Below are positions 26,021 to 33,333 of a stretch of 64,000 nt of DNA, one piece after another. The DNA comes from Christiangramia oceanisediminis (GTDB lineage Bacteria > Bacteroidota > Bacteroidia > Flavobacteriales > Flavobacteriaceae): contig NZ_JANCNS010000002.1 of assembly GCF_022570735.2 (NCBI RefSeq), positions 682,001 through 746,000 of the forward strand, in the 5' to 3' direction. Position numbers and translations under genes: made by a program. The notes below the pieces were generated by a model. The model made no database searches. It was not told where the DNA came from and was given only the letters and a program-made list of their open reading frames with translations. How positions within the stretch are numbered: the stretch's first letter is position 1; every line of letters starts with the position of its first letter.

Positions 26021-26147
26021 AGACTGTATAAAAGTGGAAGGTTAACTCTGTTTGAATCGATCAGATAGATCAATATTAACTACTATTACATTTCAACATT
26101 TCCTGTCTCATGATGAGATAAGACAATCTTTCACTTTTATACAGTCT
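26021..26147. repeat. Long inverted repeat (about 23-bp arms) between cysM and a convergent gene
   Basis: AGACTGTATAAAAGTG at 26021-26036 is perfectly repeated in inverse at 26132-26147, and pairing extends 7 bp inward with two G-U wobbles. The roughly 80-nt centre holds a second palindrome, TCTCAT-G-ATGAGA, at 26106-26118. No T run follows either arm. It could be a stable RNA structure at the 3' ends of both convergent mRNAs or a small non-autonomous element; no target duplication is evident. Confidence 0.8.
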
Positions 26148-26169
26148 GTAGAATTTTAATTATACTCTG

Positions 26170-26730
26170 TTACTCATTTGAGATAACAGCCACTCCGGTT
26201 ACTCTGTTTGGAGTGATTTTAAGTTTCTCCTTACTACTACCATTTTTCATTTTTATGGTGTAAGTTTCCTTATCGATTTCATCTTCTCTACCAGAGGCAA
26301 CATACTTATTTTCGGTCATAACCCAGCCATTTCCATAGGCTTTATATAACTGGTTGCGAATTTCTGATGGAAGAGCGATGTCATTAAATTTCTGATAGGT
26401 ATTTTTAAGACTACCATCTGAATCATAAGTAGCCATTAAAAGACCTTTAGGACTTTGAACCCTAACACTAATTTCTTCATTTTTATCAGGCTCATGAATT
26501 TTTAGAAACTCATTAATGTTGAAATTCTCTTTTAAAAATTTCACTGCGTCTTTCTCAAATTGTTTCGCATAGGATTCTTTAACCCTAATGACACCTTTTG
26601 TGTAATCTTCAAAGACAACCTGAGCTGTTGGTTCAAAAGTTAAACTGGTTTCTTCCAGTTGAATAACTTCTTGTGAATAGGATGTAAAAACCCATCCTGC
26701 TACGATTAGAAAAGTGATGAACTTTTTCAT
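26170..26730 (-). CDS. Exported protein with PepSY-like pattern, function unknown
   Basis: 186 aa. Signal peptide MKKFITFLIVAGWVFTSYSQ. The middle part (VKFLKENFNI ... ISVRVQSPKGLLMATYDSDGSLKNTYQ) shows the strand-turn pattern of PepSY-like / YkoI-type periplasmic domains, with an acidic residue before the glycine turn. Probably a small envelope protein. It is read toward cysM and ends 22 bp from the inverted repeat. Confidence 0.7.
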   Translation of the reverse strand: MKKFITFLIVAGWVFTSYSQEVIQLEETSLTFEPTAQVVFEDYTKGVIRVKESYAKQFEKDAVKFLKENFNINEFLKIHEPDKNEEISVRVQSPKGLLMATYDSDGSLKNTYQKFNDIALPSEIRNQLYKAYGNGWVMTENKYVASGREDEIDKETYTIKMKNGSSKEKLKITPNRVTGVAVISNE

Positions 26731-26830
26731 GATGAATAATTTAAATTGATGAATAATTGATTTTTAATGATGCTGCAAGATAAAATATAAATCACTCATT
26801 ATAAACTACCTAAGTAGCACAACAGAGCTT

Positions 26831-27544
26831 TCATAACTTTTTATTTTGATTGTTCAACTCTTTAAGAAGAATGGAAATATCCCTGATCTGCACCTTATTT
26901 CGAGATACTTTAATGGAACCATTGCGTTTTAATTTCTGAAGATGCCGGTTCACCACTGCGCGGGTAGAACCTATCAAATTCGCGATTTCCTTGTTAGGAA
27001 GATCATTGATATGCTGAAGACGATTTGAACTGTAATCAACGTTGCTTAGCAAGAGTTTTAAGAGACGTGTGGAAATATCAGTGAATATTAATTGGGAAAC
27101 ATTCTCTTCCAGCATTCTCATCATCTTACCGGCGTAGGAAAGAAATCCCTGGTAATAAGCTGGATTTTTTTTCAACCAGTCTCTTAAATCGTCCATAGGG
27201 ACCGCCAATACCTTAAGCGGATCTATACACTCATAATAAACCTGGTGCTGTACGCCGTCCAGCAGGCAGAATAGATCAAAAACATCTCCTTTCTTCAGTA
27301 GAAATAAAGTGTGTTCCTTTTCACTAAAATCGTCTACATTATACATTTTAACCCTTCCAGACACGATGATAAAAAAATGAAACAAGAATTTCTGGTGATT
27401 GATAAAGCAGGATTCCCTGGGCCATTCTTCTTCATGAAAATGGTTCAGGAGGTCATTCCACTGTTTCTCATCCATGCCCTGGAAAAGCTCGCATCTATTT
27501 AAGGTAGAACCGTATTTTTTATATAACTCATTCGTATTTGCCAA
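26831..27544 (-). CDS. Crp/Fnr family transcriptional regulator
   Basis: 237 aa. N-terminal cyclic-nucleotide-binding-like beta barrel (about 15-130), dimer helix, and a C-terminal winged helix with NKEIANLIGSTRAVVNRHLQKLKR at about 184-207, given here as two pieces: NKEIANLIGS and TRAVVNRHLQ. No Cys cluster for an FNR-type iron-sulfur centre and no clear cAMP-binding Arg-Ser pair, so the ligand is unknown. The start must be TTG 27544, as no in-frame ATG exists before the first beta strand. Divergent from the helicase gene. Confidence 0.88.
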   Translation of the reverse strand: MANTNELYKKYGSTLNRCELFQGMDEKQWNDLLNHFHEEEWPRESCFINHQKFLFHFFIIVSGRVKMYNVDDFSEKEHTLFLLKKGDVFDLFCLLDGVQHQVYYECIDPLKVLAVPMDDLRDWLKKNPAYYQGFLSYAGKMMRMLEENVSQLIFTDISTRLLKLLLSNVDYSSNRLQHINDLPNKEIANLIGSTRAVVNRHLQKLKRNGSIKVSRNKVQIRDISILLKELNNQNKKL

Positions 27545-27721
27545 ATCCTGAAGCTAGTTTTAAATTAAAACAAAAAAACTGGGGGGAATTGGTAAAGCTA
27601 AAGCGGTGTGAAAATCTTCCGTTATGGGAAGGAAGCCTCACAAATTTACAATTTTTTGCTGAATGCTATTTTTCAGGCCGCAGAAACCTTCAGTAAATTT
27701 TTTATAAACCTTAAAATGCCT

Positions 27722-27729
27722 TATTTTTG
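27722..27729 (+). promoter_or_regulatory. -7 promoter element TATTTTTG of the helicase gene
   Basis: Exact TAnnTTTG, 25 bp before ATG 27755. It places the transcript start downstream of earlier in-frame codons (GTG 27608, ATG 27716), so ATG 27755 is the supported start. Confidence 0.6.
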
Positions 27730-27754
27730 CAAAATTGCTCACTTAACTGAATTT

Positions 27755-29269
27755 ATGGCGGTAGAAACATTTGGAATTGAAAAAAAGAAGGTAGACAAAC
27801 AACTTTACGATTACCAGCAAAAGGATATCAACAAGATATTCGGGGTAATAGAAGAACATCCCGAACGATATAACCTGTTGTACCAGCTTCCTACCGGAGG
27901 TGGTAAAACAGTGATCTTTTCCCAGATGACCAGGGAATATATTCAGCGAACCAATAAAAAGGTGCTAATCCTAACGCACCGAATCGAATTGTGTAAGCAA
28001 ACTTCAAAAATGCTTTCAGGCTTTGGGGTTAGAAATAAGATCATCAACTCTAAAGTAAAGGAACTTCCAGACCAGGATGAATATATGTGTTTCGTGGCGA
28101 TGGTTGAAACCCTGAACAATCGTTTGAACGACGAAAAGCTGGAACTTTCAGATATTGGATTGGTGATTATTGATGAAGCTCATTATAATTCATTCAGGAA
28201 ACTGTTCAAATTCTTCGAAAAGTGTTTTATACTCGGTGTAACCGCTACGCCATTGAGTTCCAATATCAAACTTCCAATGAAAGATAATTACAGGGAGCTC
28301 ATCGTTGGGGATTCAATTTCTTCCCTTATAGAAAAAGGATTCCTGGCTAAAGCGAATATCTACAGTTATAATGTTGGTCTAACCACTCTTAAGGTTGGGA
28401 TGAACGGGGATTACACGGTAAAATCTTCAGAAGAACTGTATTCGAATTACAGTATGCAGGAAAAGCTGCTTACAGCTTATTACGAAAAATCCAAAGGAAA
28501 AAAGACCCTGATCTTCAACAATGGTATCAATACCTCTGTTGAAGTATATCATACCTTTAAGAATGCCGGGCTTCCAATCAGGCACCTGGATAATACCACG
28601 AGCAAACAGGACCGAAAGGATATTCTTAAATGGTTTAAACATACTCCCGATGCTATTGTGACTTCGGTAAGTATTCTTACCACCGGATTCGATGAGCCCA
28701 CTGTCGAAACCATTATTCTTAATCGCGCTACAAAATCACTAACCCTTTATTTCCAGATGATTGGTAGGGGATCACGAGTTCTTAAAGACAAAAGTGAATT
28801 CACAGTGATAGACCTTGGGAACAACATGGCCAGGTTTGGCCACTGGAGCACCCCGGTAGACTGGAAACAGATCTTTCGATCACCAGATTTCTATTTTGAA
28901 AACCTTCTTAGTGACGAAGAGATCGAAAGGGAATTTCAGTATGAAATGCCTCCAGAGATCAGGGAAAAGTTTTCAAATACCAACGACGTAAGCTTTAATG
29001 TGGAAGAGGCCTACGACGAAGTGATCAAAAAAGGACTCAAATCCAAGTCGGTACTCGAATGGTCGATGGAGCAGCATGTAAAAATGTGTGTGGAAAACAG
29101 CGAAGATGTTTTTGATGCGAGGATCCTTGCCCAGGAATTGAAGGACGACATTGCCTCAAGGATCAAGCAGTATTCTTATTGTATTAGTAAAAGCACCAAG
29201 AATTACAGGGACTGGCTCGAGGAAGATTATTCCAGGAAATTAAGAATGGCGATCAACAAGGAGTTTTAG
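27755..29269 (+). CDS. Superfamily 2 DEAD/DEAH-type helicase
   Basis: 504 aa from ATG 27755 (MAVETFGIEKKK); upstream in-frame codons precede the promoter. Motif I PTGGGKTVIF, motif Ia LTHRIELC, motif II DEAH (VIIDEAHYNSF), motif III TATPLSS, motif V TTGFDEP and motif VI QMIGRGSR are all present. The layout resembles ResIII/SSL2-like helicases. The C-terminal 120 residues are helical without an assignable domain. No nuclease or methylase partner is adjacent, so this is not a restriction system. Role in DNA or RNA handling is not resolved. Confidence 0.88.
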   Translation: MAVETFGIEKKKVDKQLYDYQQKDINKIFGVIEEHPERYNLLYQLPTGGGKTVIFSQMTREYIQRTNKKVLILTHRIELCKQTSKMLSGFGVRNKIINSKVKELPDQDEYMCFVAMVETLNNRLNDEKLELSDIGLVIIDEAHYNSFRKLFKFFEKCFILGVTATPLSSNIKLPMKDNYRELIVGDSISSLIEKGFLAKANIYSYNVGLTTLKVGMNGDYTVKSSEELYSNYSMQEKLLTAYYEKSKGKKTLIFNNGINTSVEVYHTFKNAGLPIRHLDNTTSKQDRKDILKWFKHTPDAIVTSVSILTTGFDEPTVETIILNRATKSLTLYFQMIGRGSRVLKDKSEFTVIDLGNNMARFGHWSTPVDWKQIFRSPDFYFENLLSDEEIEREFQYEMPPEIREKFSNTNDVSFNVEEAYDEVIKKGLKSKSVLEWSMEQHVKMCVENSEDVFDARILAQELKDDIASRIKQYSYCISKSTKNYRDWLEEDYSRKLRMAINKEF

Positions 29270-29760
29270 GGCTTGTGTTGAGCATCTGAAGATTTAATAT
29301 CTCTTTCAACAAACTCCGGTTCCCTAACAGTACCGCCAATCACGATACCTGCACTTATTAATATCAGGTTCTTGATCACGTACTGCCCCTCCATACTAAG
29401 TATTAGGGGGAATTCTTTAAAACAAACTTCGGGGTGAATAATGAGTGGTAGAAAAGTACCGGGCATTTGAAAAACCAGCAGAAGTATGGCCAGCCTGATT
29501 AATTTTTTGAAGATCAGGAATAGTCCGATAAGAATTTCCCAGATCCCTAGAACAGGGATGAAAACTTCGGGTTTCAACCAGAACACCGTGATCTCAACGA
29601 TTTCTGTTGCAGGGCTGTCCCCGGTAATTTTAAGGCTGCCAAACCATATGAAAACCAGGGCAAGAGAATATCTAAGTATGGTCTTTCCATAAACATACAT
29701 CCAGCGGGAAATTTTATAATCCAGCTGTTTGATCTTTGAAACATCACCGTTTTTATTCAT
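29266..29760 (-). CDS. DoxX/DUF417-like integral membrane protein
   Basis: 164 aa with four hydrophobic helices. LRYSLALVFIWFGSLKITG and PVLGIWEILIGLFLIFKKLI (20 residues or fewer each) match the DoxX/DUF417 pattern, where F-x-W-x-G-x-x-K and W-E-x-x-x-G are conserved. Family function is poorly defined; some members are linked to redox or stress responses. Its 3' end overlaps the helicase stop by 4 bp. Confidence 0.75.
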   Translation of the reverse strand: MNKNGDVSKIKQLDYKISRWMYVYGKTILRYSLALVFIWFGSLKITGDSPATEIVEITVFWLKPEVFIPVLGIWEILIGLFLIFKKLIRLAILLLVFQMPGTFLPLIIHPEVCFKEFPLILSMEGQYVIKNLILISAGIVIGGTVREPEFVERDIKSSDAQHKP

Positions 29761-29845
29761 TTTACTGAATAGGTTTTCTTAAAACTAGTGAATATTACTT
29801 AGAATATCTGGCTGACTAAAAGCGATTTAGATATTTAGAAGGATC

Positions 29846-32140
29846 TTAATTATCATCTTTTTTTCCAAAAAGGCGTTTAAAAAATCCTTTTTTCTTTTTC
29901 TCCTTTTTTGGTTCGCTGGATTTTTCATCTTTTCCAGAAAATAATCTTTCTAAAAAATTATCTCTTTCCTGTGGGGGACATTCCATCATGTCCCTTAGGG
30001 AAGGGGACAGGGGTTCAAACCTGGCATTAGTGATCTTACTGAATTCTGAATCGGCATTCAATTGCTGCATCAATTTCGCAAAAATAGGCAGGGCCGTATT
30101 CGCACCCTGGCCTATAGCCGTGTTCTTAAAGCCTATACGGTGATCGTCTGCGCCTACCCAGGTAAGGCAAACCAGGTTTGGTGTGATCCCAACGAACCAG
30201 CCATCCTTGTTGTCCTGCGTTGTACCAGTTTTCCCGGCAATATCGTTCTGAAGACCGTAGGAATAGCGCAGCCTTGAAGCGGTCCCTTCGTTAACTGTAG
30301 CTTCCATCATATTGATCATGATCTTCCTGGTTTCGTCACTAAAGGCTTTATTTGCTGAAATCTTTGGTTCGAATTTCGCCAGGGTATTTCCATTCGCATC
30401 CTGGATATGGGTTATATAAAAAGGTTTGGAAGTATAACCTTCATTTACATAACTGGTATAGGCACTGGTAAGTTCACTTAGAGAAAGTGAAGCCGTTCCC
30501 AGGGCAATGGATGGAACTGCTGGAAGTTTGGATTCAATTCCCATTCTTCTGGCCTGTTCTATTACATTTCCTATGCCTGTTTCCATAAGAACCTTCACGG
30601 CAATGGTATTCATTGATTTGCTTAGTGCCGTCTTTAAGTTATAGTTCATATGCGGATCATCTCCTTCTGAAGAAGAATTAGAAGGCGTCCAGCCGTCTTC
30701 ATAGGTCACTTCCCTGACCGAAAAATAACTGCAGGGATCCATACCGCTTTCAAGTGCAGCCGTGTAGACTATTGGTTTAAAGGTTGAACCAACCTGTCTT
30801 TTACTTTGAGAAACATGGTCATATTTAAAAAATCTGAAGTCAACCCCGCCAACCCAGGCCTTAACCGATCCGGTTTGTGGCTCCACCGCCAGCAGACCTG
30901 AATTCACAAATTTCAGGTAATGAACCAGGCTGTCTATAGTGCTGATATTCTTGGTTTTAATGCCGTCATATTCAAAAACCTCGGTAGGGTGTTTTTCTTC
31001 CAGCCGGGTTCTGATCTCGCTTTCATTCAGTCCCTGTTTTTGTAATTTCTGATAGCTCTCGGTTTTTTTCAATGCATCATTGAGTATCTCCTTATTCCGA
31101 ATCCAGGGCGCATAATTTCCGTAGGATTTCTCATGCTGAACCTGGAGCTCTGCCATATGTTCCCGCATGGCTTCCTCGGCCAGTTGCTGCATCTTAAAAT
31201 CGAGGGTGGTATGAACGATCAATCCATCCCGGTAAATATTGAATTTTTTTCCATCCTTATTTTTAAGGGTATCAAGTATCCCGGTTACATCCTTACGAAC
31301 CTGTTCCCTGAAGTAGGGCGCGATCCCTTCGTCATGACTGTAACTTTTGTAGTCGAGGAGAAGAGGCAGCATTTTGGCTTCTTCGGCTTCTGCTTGTGTT
31401 AGGTAATCATATTTGGCCATTTGCATAAGCACCACATCCCTTCTTAACCGGCTGCGCTCCGGAAAGATCCTGGGATTATAATAATGGCTGGCCTTCAGCA
31501 TACCTATGAGCACGGCGCTTTCTTCCAGGTTTAATTCTGAAGTATTCTTGTTAAAGAACTTCAGGGAAGCACTTTCAATTCCGTAGGTATTATCGCTAAA
31601 AGGAACGGTATTCAGGTAGAGTTCGAGAATGTCATTTTTTGAATAGATGTCTTCCAGGCGTTTGGCGATAATGGCCTCCTGCATCTTATTGATCACGATC
31701 CCGAACATCCCGAAATCACGTCTTCCATATAGATTTTTGGCAAGCTGAAGCGTGATGGTACTTCCACCGCCTGCCGACTCGTCCTGGAGCAAAATAGACT
31801 TAAAAAAGACCCGTAGCAAACTTCGGTTATCGATCCCGTCATGTTCATAGAACCTGGCGTCTTCGGTTGCGATCAGCGCTTCTATAAGGTGAGGGGGAAA
31901 TTCTGAAAAATCTATAGGCTGCCGGTCATATACATAGAATTTGCCAATAAGTTCACCATTAGAGGCCAGCACCTGCGTTGCCTTGTTCTGGTTAAGCTGA
32001 CTTAGCTCACTGGAACTGGGTATCTTTCCCCACATTCCAAAATAAATACTTCCGAAGAATAAAAAGAAAAGTGCGATCCCGCTTAAGACTATGATCAGTG
32101 TCCATTTAAGTTTGGGGTGTCTTTTTATTTTGCTTAACAT
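29846..32140 (-). CDS. Penicillin-binding protein 1A (bifunctional transglycosylase/transpeptidase)
   Basis: 764 aa. Short cytoplasmic tail, membrane helix at 13-37, GT51 glycosyltransferase domain with catalytic Glu93 in TEDARFYEHDG and GGGSTITLQLAKNLY, then a transpeptidase domain with SxxK (STFK in QVGSTFKPIVY), SxN (SMN) and KTGT (AGKTGTTQD). It polymerises and crosslinks peptidoglycan at the outer face of the inner membrane. The C-terminus is highly basic (KKEKKKKGFFKRLFGKKDD). It is the next gene downstream of the micro-ORF array on the same strand, with a hairpin between them. Confidence 0.95.
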   Translation of the reverse strand: MLSKIKRHPKLKWTLIIVLSGIALFFLFFGSIYFGMWGKIPSSSELSQLNQNKATQVLASNGELIGKFYVYDRQPIDFSEFPPHLIEALIATEDARFYEHDGIDNRSLLRVFFKSILLQDESAGGGSTITLQLAKNLYGRRDFGMFGIVINKMQEAIIAKRLEDIYSKNDILELYLNTVPFSDNTYGIESASLKFFNKNTSELNLEESAVLIGMLKASHYYNPRIFPERSRLRRDVVLMQMAKYDYLTQAEAEEAKMLPLLLDYKSYSHDEGIAPYFREQVRKDVTGILDTLKNKDGKKFNIYRDGLIVHTTLDFKMQQLAEEAMREHMAELQVQHEKSYGNYAPWIRNKEILNDALKKTESYQKLQKQGLNESEIRTRLEEKHPTEVFEYDGIKTKNISTIDSLVHYLKFVNSGLLAVEPQTGSVKAWVGGVDFRFFKYDHVSQSKRQVGSTFKPIVYTAALESGMDPCSYFSVREVTYEDGWTPSNSSSEGDDPHMNYNLKTALSKSMNTIAVKVLMETGIGNVIEQARRMGIESKLPAVPSIALGTASLSLSELTSAYTSYVNEGYTSKPFYITHIQDANGNTLAKFEPKISANKAFSDETRKIMINMMEATVNEGTASRLRYSYGLQNDIAGKTGTTQDNKDGWFVGITPNLVCLTWVGADDHRIGFKNTAIGQGANTALPIFAKLMQQLNADSEFSKITNARFEPLSPSLRDMMECPPQERDNFLERLFSGKDEKSSEPKKEKKKKGFFKRLFGKKDDN

Positions 32141-32230
32141 CCGTTTATTTGAAATTGCTGCAAATAAACAAATGTTTGACCCAGTCGGTTCAATTTTAAG
32201 CTAATTTTAATCTTTTTTAACCAAATATTA

Positions 32231-32258
32231 TAGCCGGTAAACTAATGTCTACCGGCTA
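32231..32258 (-). other. Hairpin between micro-ORF array and PBP1A
   Basis: 9-bp perfect inverted repeat TAGCCGGTA / TACCGGCTA with a 10-nt loop. On the minus strand it is followed by an AU-rich stretch (TAATATTTGG) without a pure T run, so it may be a weak terminator that separates the array transcript from PBP1A, or a regulatory leader structure. Confidence 0.5.
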
Positions 32259-32326
32259 GTTTGAAAGTATATTCATACAAGTAAGATTTTAAGGGTCCTT
32301 GATCTGAATGATCTTATTTGATGACT

Positions 32327-32343
32327 GGTTTCTTCAAGAAACC
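32327..32343 (-). other. Hairpin at the stop codon of the 44-aa micro-ORF
   Basis: 8-bp perfect inverted repeat GGTTTCTT / AAGAAACC with a 1-nt centre (effective loop 5 nt), starting at the last base of the TAG stop. No T run follows. Confidence 0.45.
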
Positions 32344-32477
32344 TAGGCGTAATATCTCCTGCTATCCAACTCCAGGTGAATAGGGGAGTATTTCTGGTTC
32401 ATAAATGGTCTTCTGGGAGAAAGACCGTGATGCTGGCTATGGCCAAAGTCCTGAATGATGCTTTCCAGATGTCTCAT
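32343..32477 (-). CDS. 44-aa micro-ORF (E), related in motif to the repeated peptides
   Basis: Read directly: ATG at 32475-32477, TAG at 32343-32345. The peptide starts MRHLESIIQDFGHSQHHGLS, continues PRRPFMNQKYSP and ends LELDSRRYYA. It shares R-[KR]-x-F-M-N with the four repeated peptides at 32535-33079 and, like them, ends in an Arg/aromatic cluster and Ala. It is the last of five tandem minus-strand micro-ORFs upstream of PBP1A. No signal peptide or membrane segment; function unknown. Translation is not proven. Confidence 0.5.
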   Translation of the reverse strand: MRHLESIIQDFGHSQHHGLSPRRPFMNQKYSPIHLELDSRRYYA

Positions 32478-32534
32478 GATGATATGAATTTGATGATTGA
32501 TGTTCTTAATTGATGATTGATAATTGATGATTGT

Positions 32535-32624
32535 TTAAGCTATTCTTCTTCTGAAATACCCGCCGCTGTTAGCTTCGGTGTTCATGAATTGCTTTCTGTT
32601 CTTGGTTTCTGATGAAGTTTTCAT
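32535..32624 (-). CDS. Micropeptide copy D (29 aa) in tandem array
   Basis: ATG at 32622-32624, TAA at 32535-32537. Starts MKTSSETKNRKQFMNTEANS, ends GGYFRRRIA; net strongly basic. Identical in protein to copy B, although the DNA differs at synonymous positions (AAG/AAA for Lys8, CAA/CAG for Gln12). Confidence 0.5.
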   Translation of the reverse strand: MKTSSETKNRKQFMNTEANSGGYFRRRIA

Positions 32625-32682
32625 AATCGATGAATTTTAATGATTGATACTCTTTGATTGATGATTGATAATTGATGATTGT

Positions 32683-32769
32683 TTAAGCTATTCTTCTGAA
32701 ATACCCGCCGCTGTTAGCTTCGGTGTTCATGAACTGCTTTCTGTTTTTGGTTTCTGATGAAGTTTTCAT
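32683..32769 (-). CDS. Micropeptide copy C (28 aa) in tandem array
   Basis: ATG at 32767-32769, TAA at 32683-32685. Same as copies B and D except for an in-frame deletion of one AGA codon, so it ends GGYFRRIA. A 3-nt indel that keeps the frame is what selection on a coding sequence would leave, though a single event is weak evidence. Confidence 0.5.
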   Translation of the reverse strand: MKTSSETKNRKQFMNTEANSGGYFRRIA

Positions 32770-32827
32770 AATTGATGAATTTTAATGATTGATACTTTTT
32801 AATTGATGATTGATAATTGACAATTGT

Positions 32828-32917
32828 TTAAGCTATTCTTCTTCTGAAATACCCGCCGCTGTTAGCTTCGGTGTTCATGAACTGCTTTCTGTTTTTGGTT
32901 TCTGATGAAGTTTTCAT
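32828..32917 (-). CDS. Micropeptide copy B (29 aa) in tandem array
   Basis: ATG at 32915-32917, TAA at 32828-32830. MKTSSETKNRKQ start and GGYFRRRIA end. The spacer to the next copy is AT-rich with TTGATGATTGATAATTGA-type microrepeats. Confidence 0.5.
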   Translation of the reverse strand: MKTSSETKNRKQFMNTEANSGGYFRRRIA

Positions 32918-32989
32918 AATTGATGAATTTTAATGATTGATACTCTTTAATTGATGATTGATAATTGATAATTGATAATTGATGATTGT

Positions 32990-33079
32990 TTAAGCTATTC
33001 TTCTTCTGAAAAATCCTCTGCTGTTAGCTTCGGTGTTCATGAATTGCTTTCTGCTTTTGGTTTCTGATGAAGTTTTCAT
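32990..33079 (-). CDS. Micropeptide copy A (29 aa), promoter-proximal in tandem array
   Basis: ATG at 33077-33079, TAA at 32990-32992. The most divergent copy: Ser9 for Asn9, and RGFF for GGYF before the conserved RRRIA end; the R-K-Q-F-M-N core is unchanged. It would be first on a minus-strand transcript. On that strand TACCTTTT (about 33183-33190) is one base off the -7 consensus, some 100 bp upstream. No modification, transport or toxin gene adjoins. Confidence 0.5.
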   Translation of the reverse strand: MKTSSETKSRKQFMNTEANSRGFFRRRIA

Positions 33080-33283
33080 AATCGATGAATTTTAATGATT
33101 GATAATTAATAATTGAAAAATGTAATTTGATTGTTTACCTAATAGACGACACCAGATTTGTTCTGTTACAGTACTATGCATAAAAAGGTACCAATTTAAC
33201 TGTTTTTTAACTTTTAACTGATTATCAGTCATTTATATCTTTCATCTGGAAACCCTTCTAATTTCAAAGATTTGTTAATCTTT

Positions 33284-33313
33284 TTGTCTGTGATTTCTAT
33301 TCATTTACTTTTA
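33284..33313 (+). promoter_or_regulatory. Promoter of the SdiA-regulated-like gene
   Basis: -33 TTG at 33284-33286, 19-bp spacer, near-consensus -7 TACTTTTA at 33306-33313 (last base A for G), 20 bp before ATG 33334. Confidence 0.55.
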
Positions 33314-33333
33314 AAAACAATCAAATACGTATT

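Larger units (their letters stand above)
32509..33105. repeat. Four tandem repeats of about 148 bp
   Basis: The anchor TTGTTTAAGC occurs at 32531, 32679, 32824 and 32986, giving periods of 148, 145 and 162 bp. The last difference comes from extra TTGATAA-type microrepeat units. Each unit has a roughly 90-bp conserved block that encodes a micropeptide on the minus strand, and a roughly 60-bp AT-rich spacer. Inside this gap of 1.2 kb (32141-33333) I see no other gene. Confidence 0.9.

Noticed and set aside
26021-26147. Insertion sequence
   Set aside because: Only 127 bp, no transposase and no visible target duplication.
27608-27754. N-terminal extension of the helicase from GTG 27608
   Set aside because: The extension lies upstream of the exact -7 element at 27722-27729, and its residues do not resemble a helicase N-terminus.
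27755-29269. Helicase as part of a restriction or other defence system
   Set aside because: No methylase, nuclease, specificity subunit or other defence-type gene adjoins; neighbours are a Crp-like regulator and a DoxX protein.
32584-32640. An 18-codon plus-strand ORF (starts MNCFLFLVSDEV) inside each 148-bp repeat
   Set aside because: It overlaps the longer minus-strand ORF, and its apparent conservation follows from the recent DNA duplication. Only the minus-strand frame shares a motif with the separate 44-aa ORF. It cannot be fully excluded.
32509-33105. CRISPR array
   Set aside because: Whole units of about 148 bp are repeated rather than short repeats with unique spacers, and no cas gene is present.
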